A DNA stretch of 6,119 nt from Treponema sp. (lineage in GTDB: Bacteria; Spirochaetota; Spirochaetia; Treponematales; Breznakiellaceae). Location of the stretch: NCBI GenBank assembly GCA_031275035.1, contig JAISPH010000165.1:1-6119 (forward strand). Reading direction: 5' to 3'. The notes under the pieces are model-generated. The model saw only the letters and a list, made by a program, of their open reading frames with translations. It had not been told where the DNA came from and made no database searches. The first letter of the stretch is position 1; each line of letters starts with the position of its first letter. Made by a program: the position numbers and the translations under genes. Positions 5,908 through 6,119 of this stretch are shown here, in pieces.

Positions 5908-5924
5908 TTAATGATCAATGTCAA
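5897..5924 (-). promoter_or_regulatory. Candidate sigma-70-type promoter of the four-gene operon
   Basis: On the minus strand a consensus -35 box TTGACA (5924-5919) is followed 16 bases later by TAAATA (5902-5897), a weak -10 match. TATAAA (5904-5899) matches better but leaves only 14 bases of spacing. The site would give a leader of roughly 80 bases before the CheY-like gene. The surrounding DNA is the most AT-rich in the window, which fits a promoter but also makes chance matches likely. Confidence 0.35.
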
Positions 5925-6026
5925 CCATGACCGGAACAAGCCGACAGGCATACTCCCGGAGTCCGGCCGTAAAGGAAGCATGGAGCGGCGCCCGAAGGGC
6001 CCCCGAGATGCCTCATTTAGAAAATG

Positions 6027-6119
6027 TTACCGTAGCTGTTGCTGCTCCCGCGTCTGAACACGGTTCGCCTGAGCAAGCCGCTGACGCAAACGCAGAATAG
6101 CCTTGTTGACATTCTGCTG
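6027..6119 (-). CDS. C-terminal end of an unidentified gene, cut by the window edge
   Basis: The minus-strand frame enters at the right edge and runs 30 codons to a TAA at 6029-6027. The visible tail, VNKAILRLRQRLAQANRV followed by a Gln-rich end, looks like a charged amphipathic helix and could be a coiled-coil terminus. No family can be assigned. It reads in the same direction as the four-gene operon and ends about 220 bases before it, so it is probably a separate transcription unit. The competing plus-strand frame at 5918-6100 has no ribosome-binding site and looks less protein-like. Confidence 0.4.
   Translation of the reverse strand, partial: QQNVNKAILRLRQRLAQANRVQTREQQQLR

Noticed and set aside
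5985..6006. GGCGCCC-GAA-GGGCCCC hairpin as a terminator for the right-edge gene
   Set aside because: The uninterrupted stem is only about four pairs with a three-base loop, and no T-run follows on the minus strand.
5918..6100. Plus-strand 60-codon frame near the right edge
   Set aside because: It has no ribosome-binding site, its start lies over the candidate TTGACA box of the operon promoter, and its low-complexity Ala/Pro/Glu sequence matches nothing. The minus-strand frame ending at 6027 is more protein-like.

Overview
The window looks like a spirochete chromosome, most likely a Treponema-type gut bacterium. The grounds are indirect: the style of the PAS/Hpt/CheA-like kinase, a CheX-family phosphatase (known from spirochetes and Thermotoga), a treponeme-like tyrosine phosphatase relic, and intergenic DNA full of short GC-rich palindromes of the GGGGCAAGCCCC / CGGGGTATC kind. 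This is inference from memory of these families; no database search was possible.

Layout. (1) 1-548, plus strand: an AT-rich relic of a dual-specificity/tyrosine phosphatase gene. The catalytic HC-x5-R signature survives, but the frame ends early and the family's C-terminal helix continues in another frame. (2) 549-1090: no convincing gene. This 540-base gap holds many short hairpins built from a few repeated words (CGGGGTAT, AACGAAGATACC, GAGCTTGCTCC). (3) 5807-1091, minus strand: a tightly packed four-gene operon. In transcription order it encodes a stand-alone CheY-like response regulator, a CheX-like CheY-P phosphatase, a 935-residue ammonium transporter-like receptor fused to PAS, Hpt and CheA-like kinase domains, and a soluble PAS-class III adenylate cyclase. 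The junctions are a 4-nt overlap, a 3-nt gap and a 4-nt overlap. (4) 5808-6026: the leader and upstream region of the operon, including a very AT-rich stretch with perfect palindromes and a candidate promoter. (5) 6027-6119: the C-terminal end of an unidentified minus-strand gene.

How the genes may work together (inference). The Amt domain would sense, and perhaps also carry, ammonium. The kinase part would phosphorylate its Hpt histidine and pass phosphate to the CheY-like protein, and the CheX-like protein would remove it. The cyclase, translationally coupled to the receptor, suggests that cAMP is a second output of the same stimulus. Ammonium-transporter sensor kinases are known (the Amt5 type of anammox bacteria). 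An Amt receptor joined to a CheA-like Hpt kinase, with its own regulator, phosphatase and cyclase in one operon, is the most interesting thing in this window.
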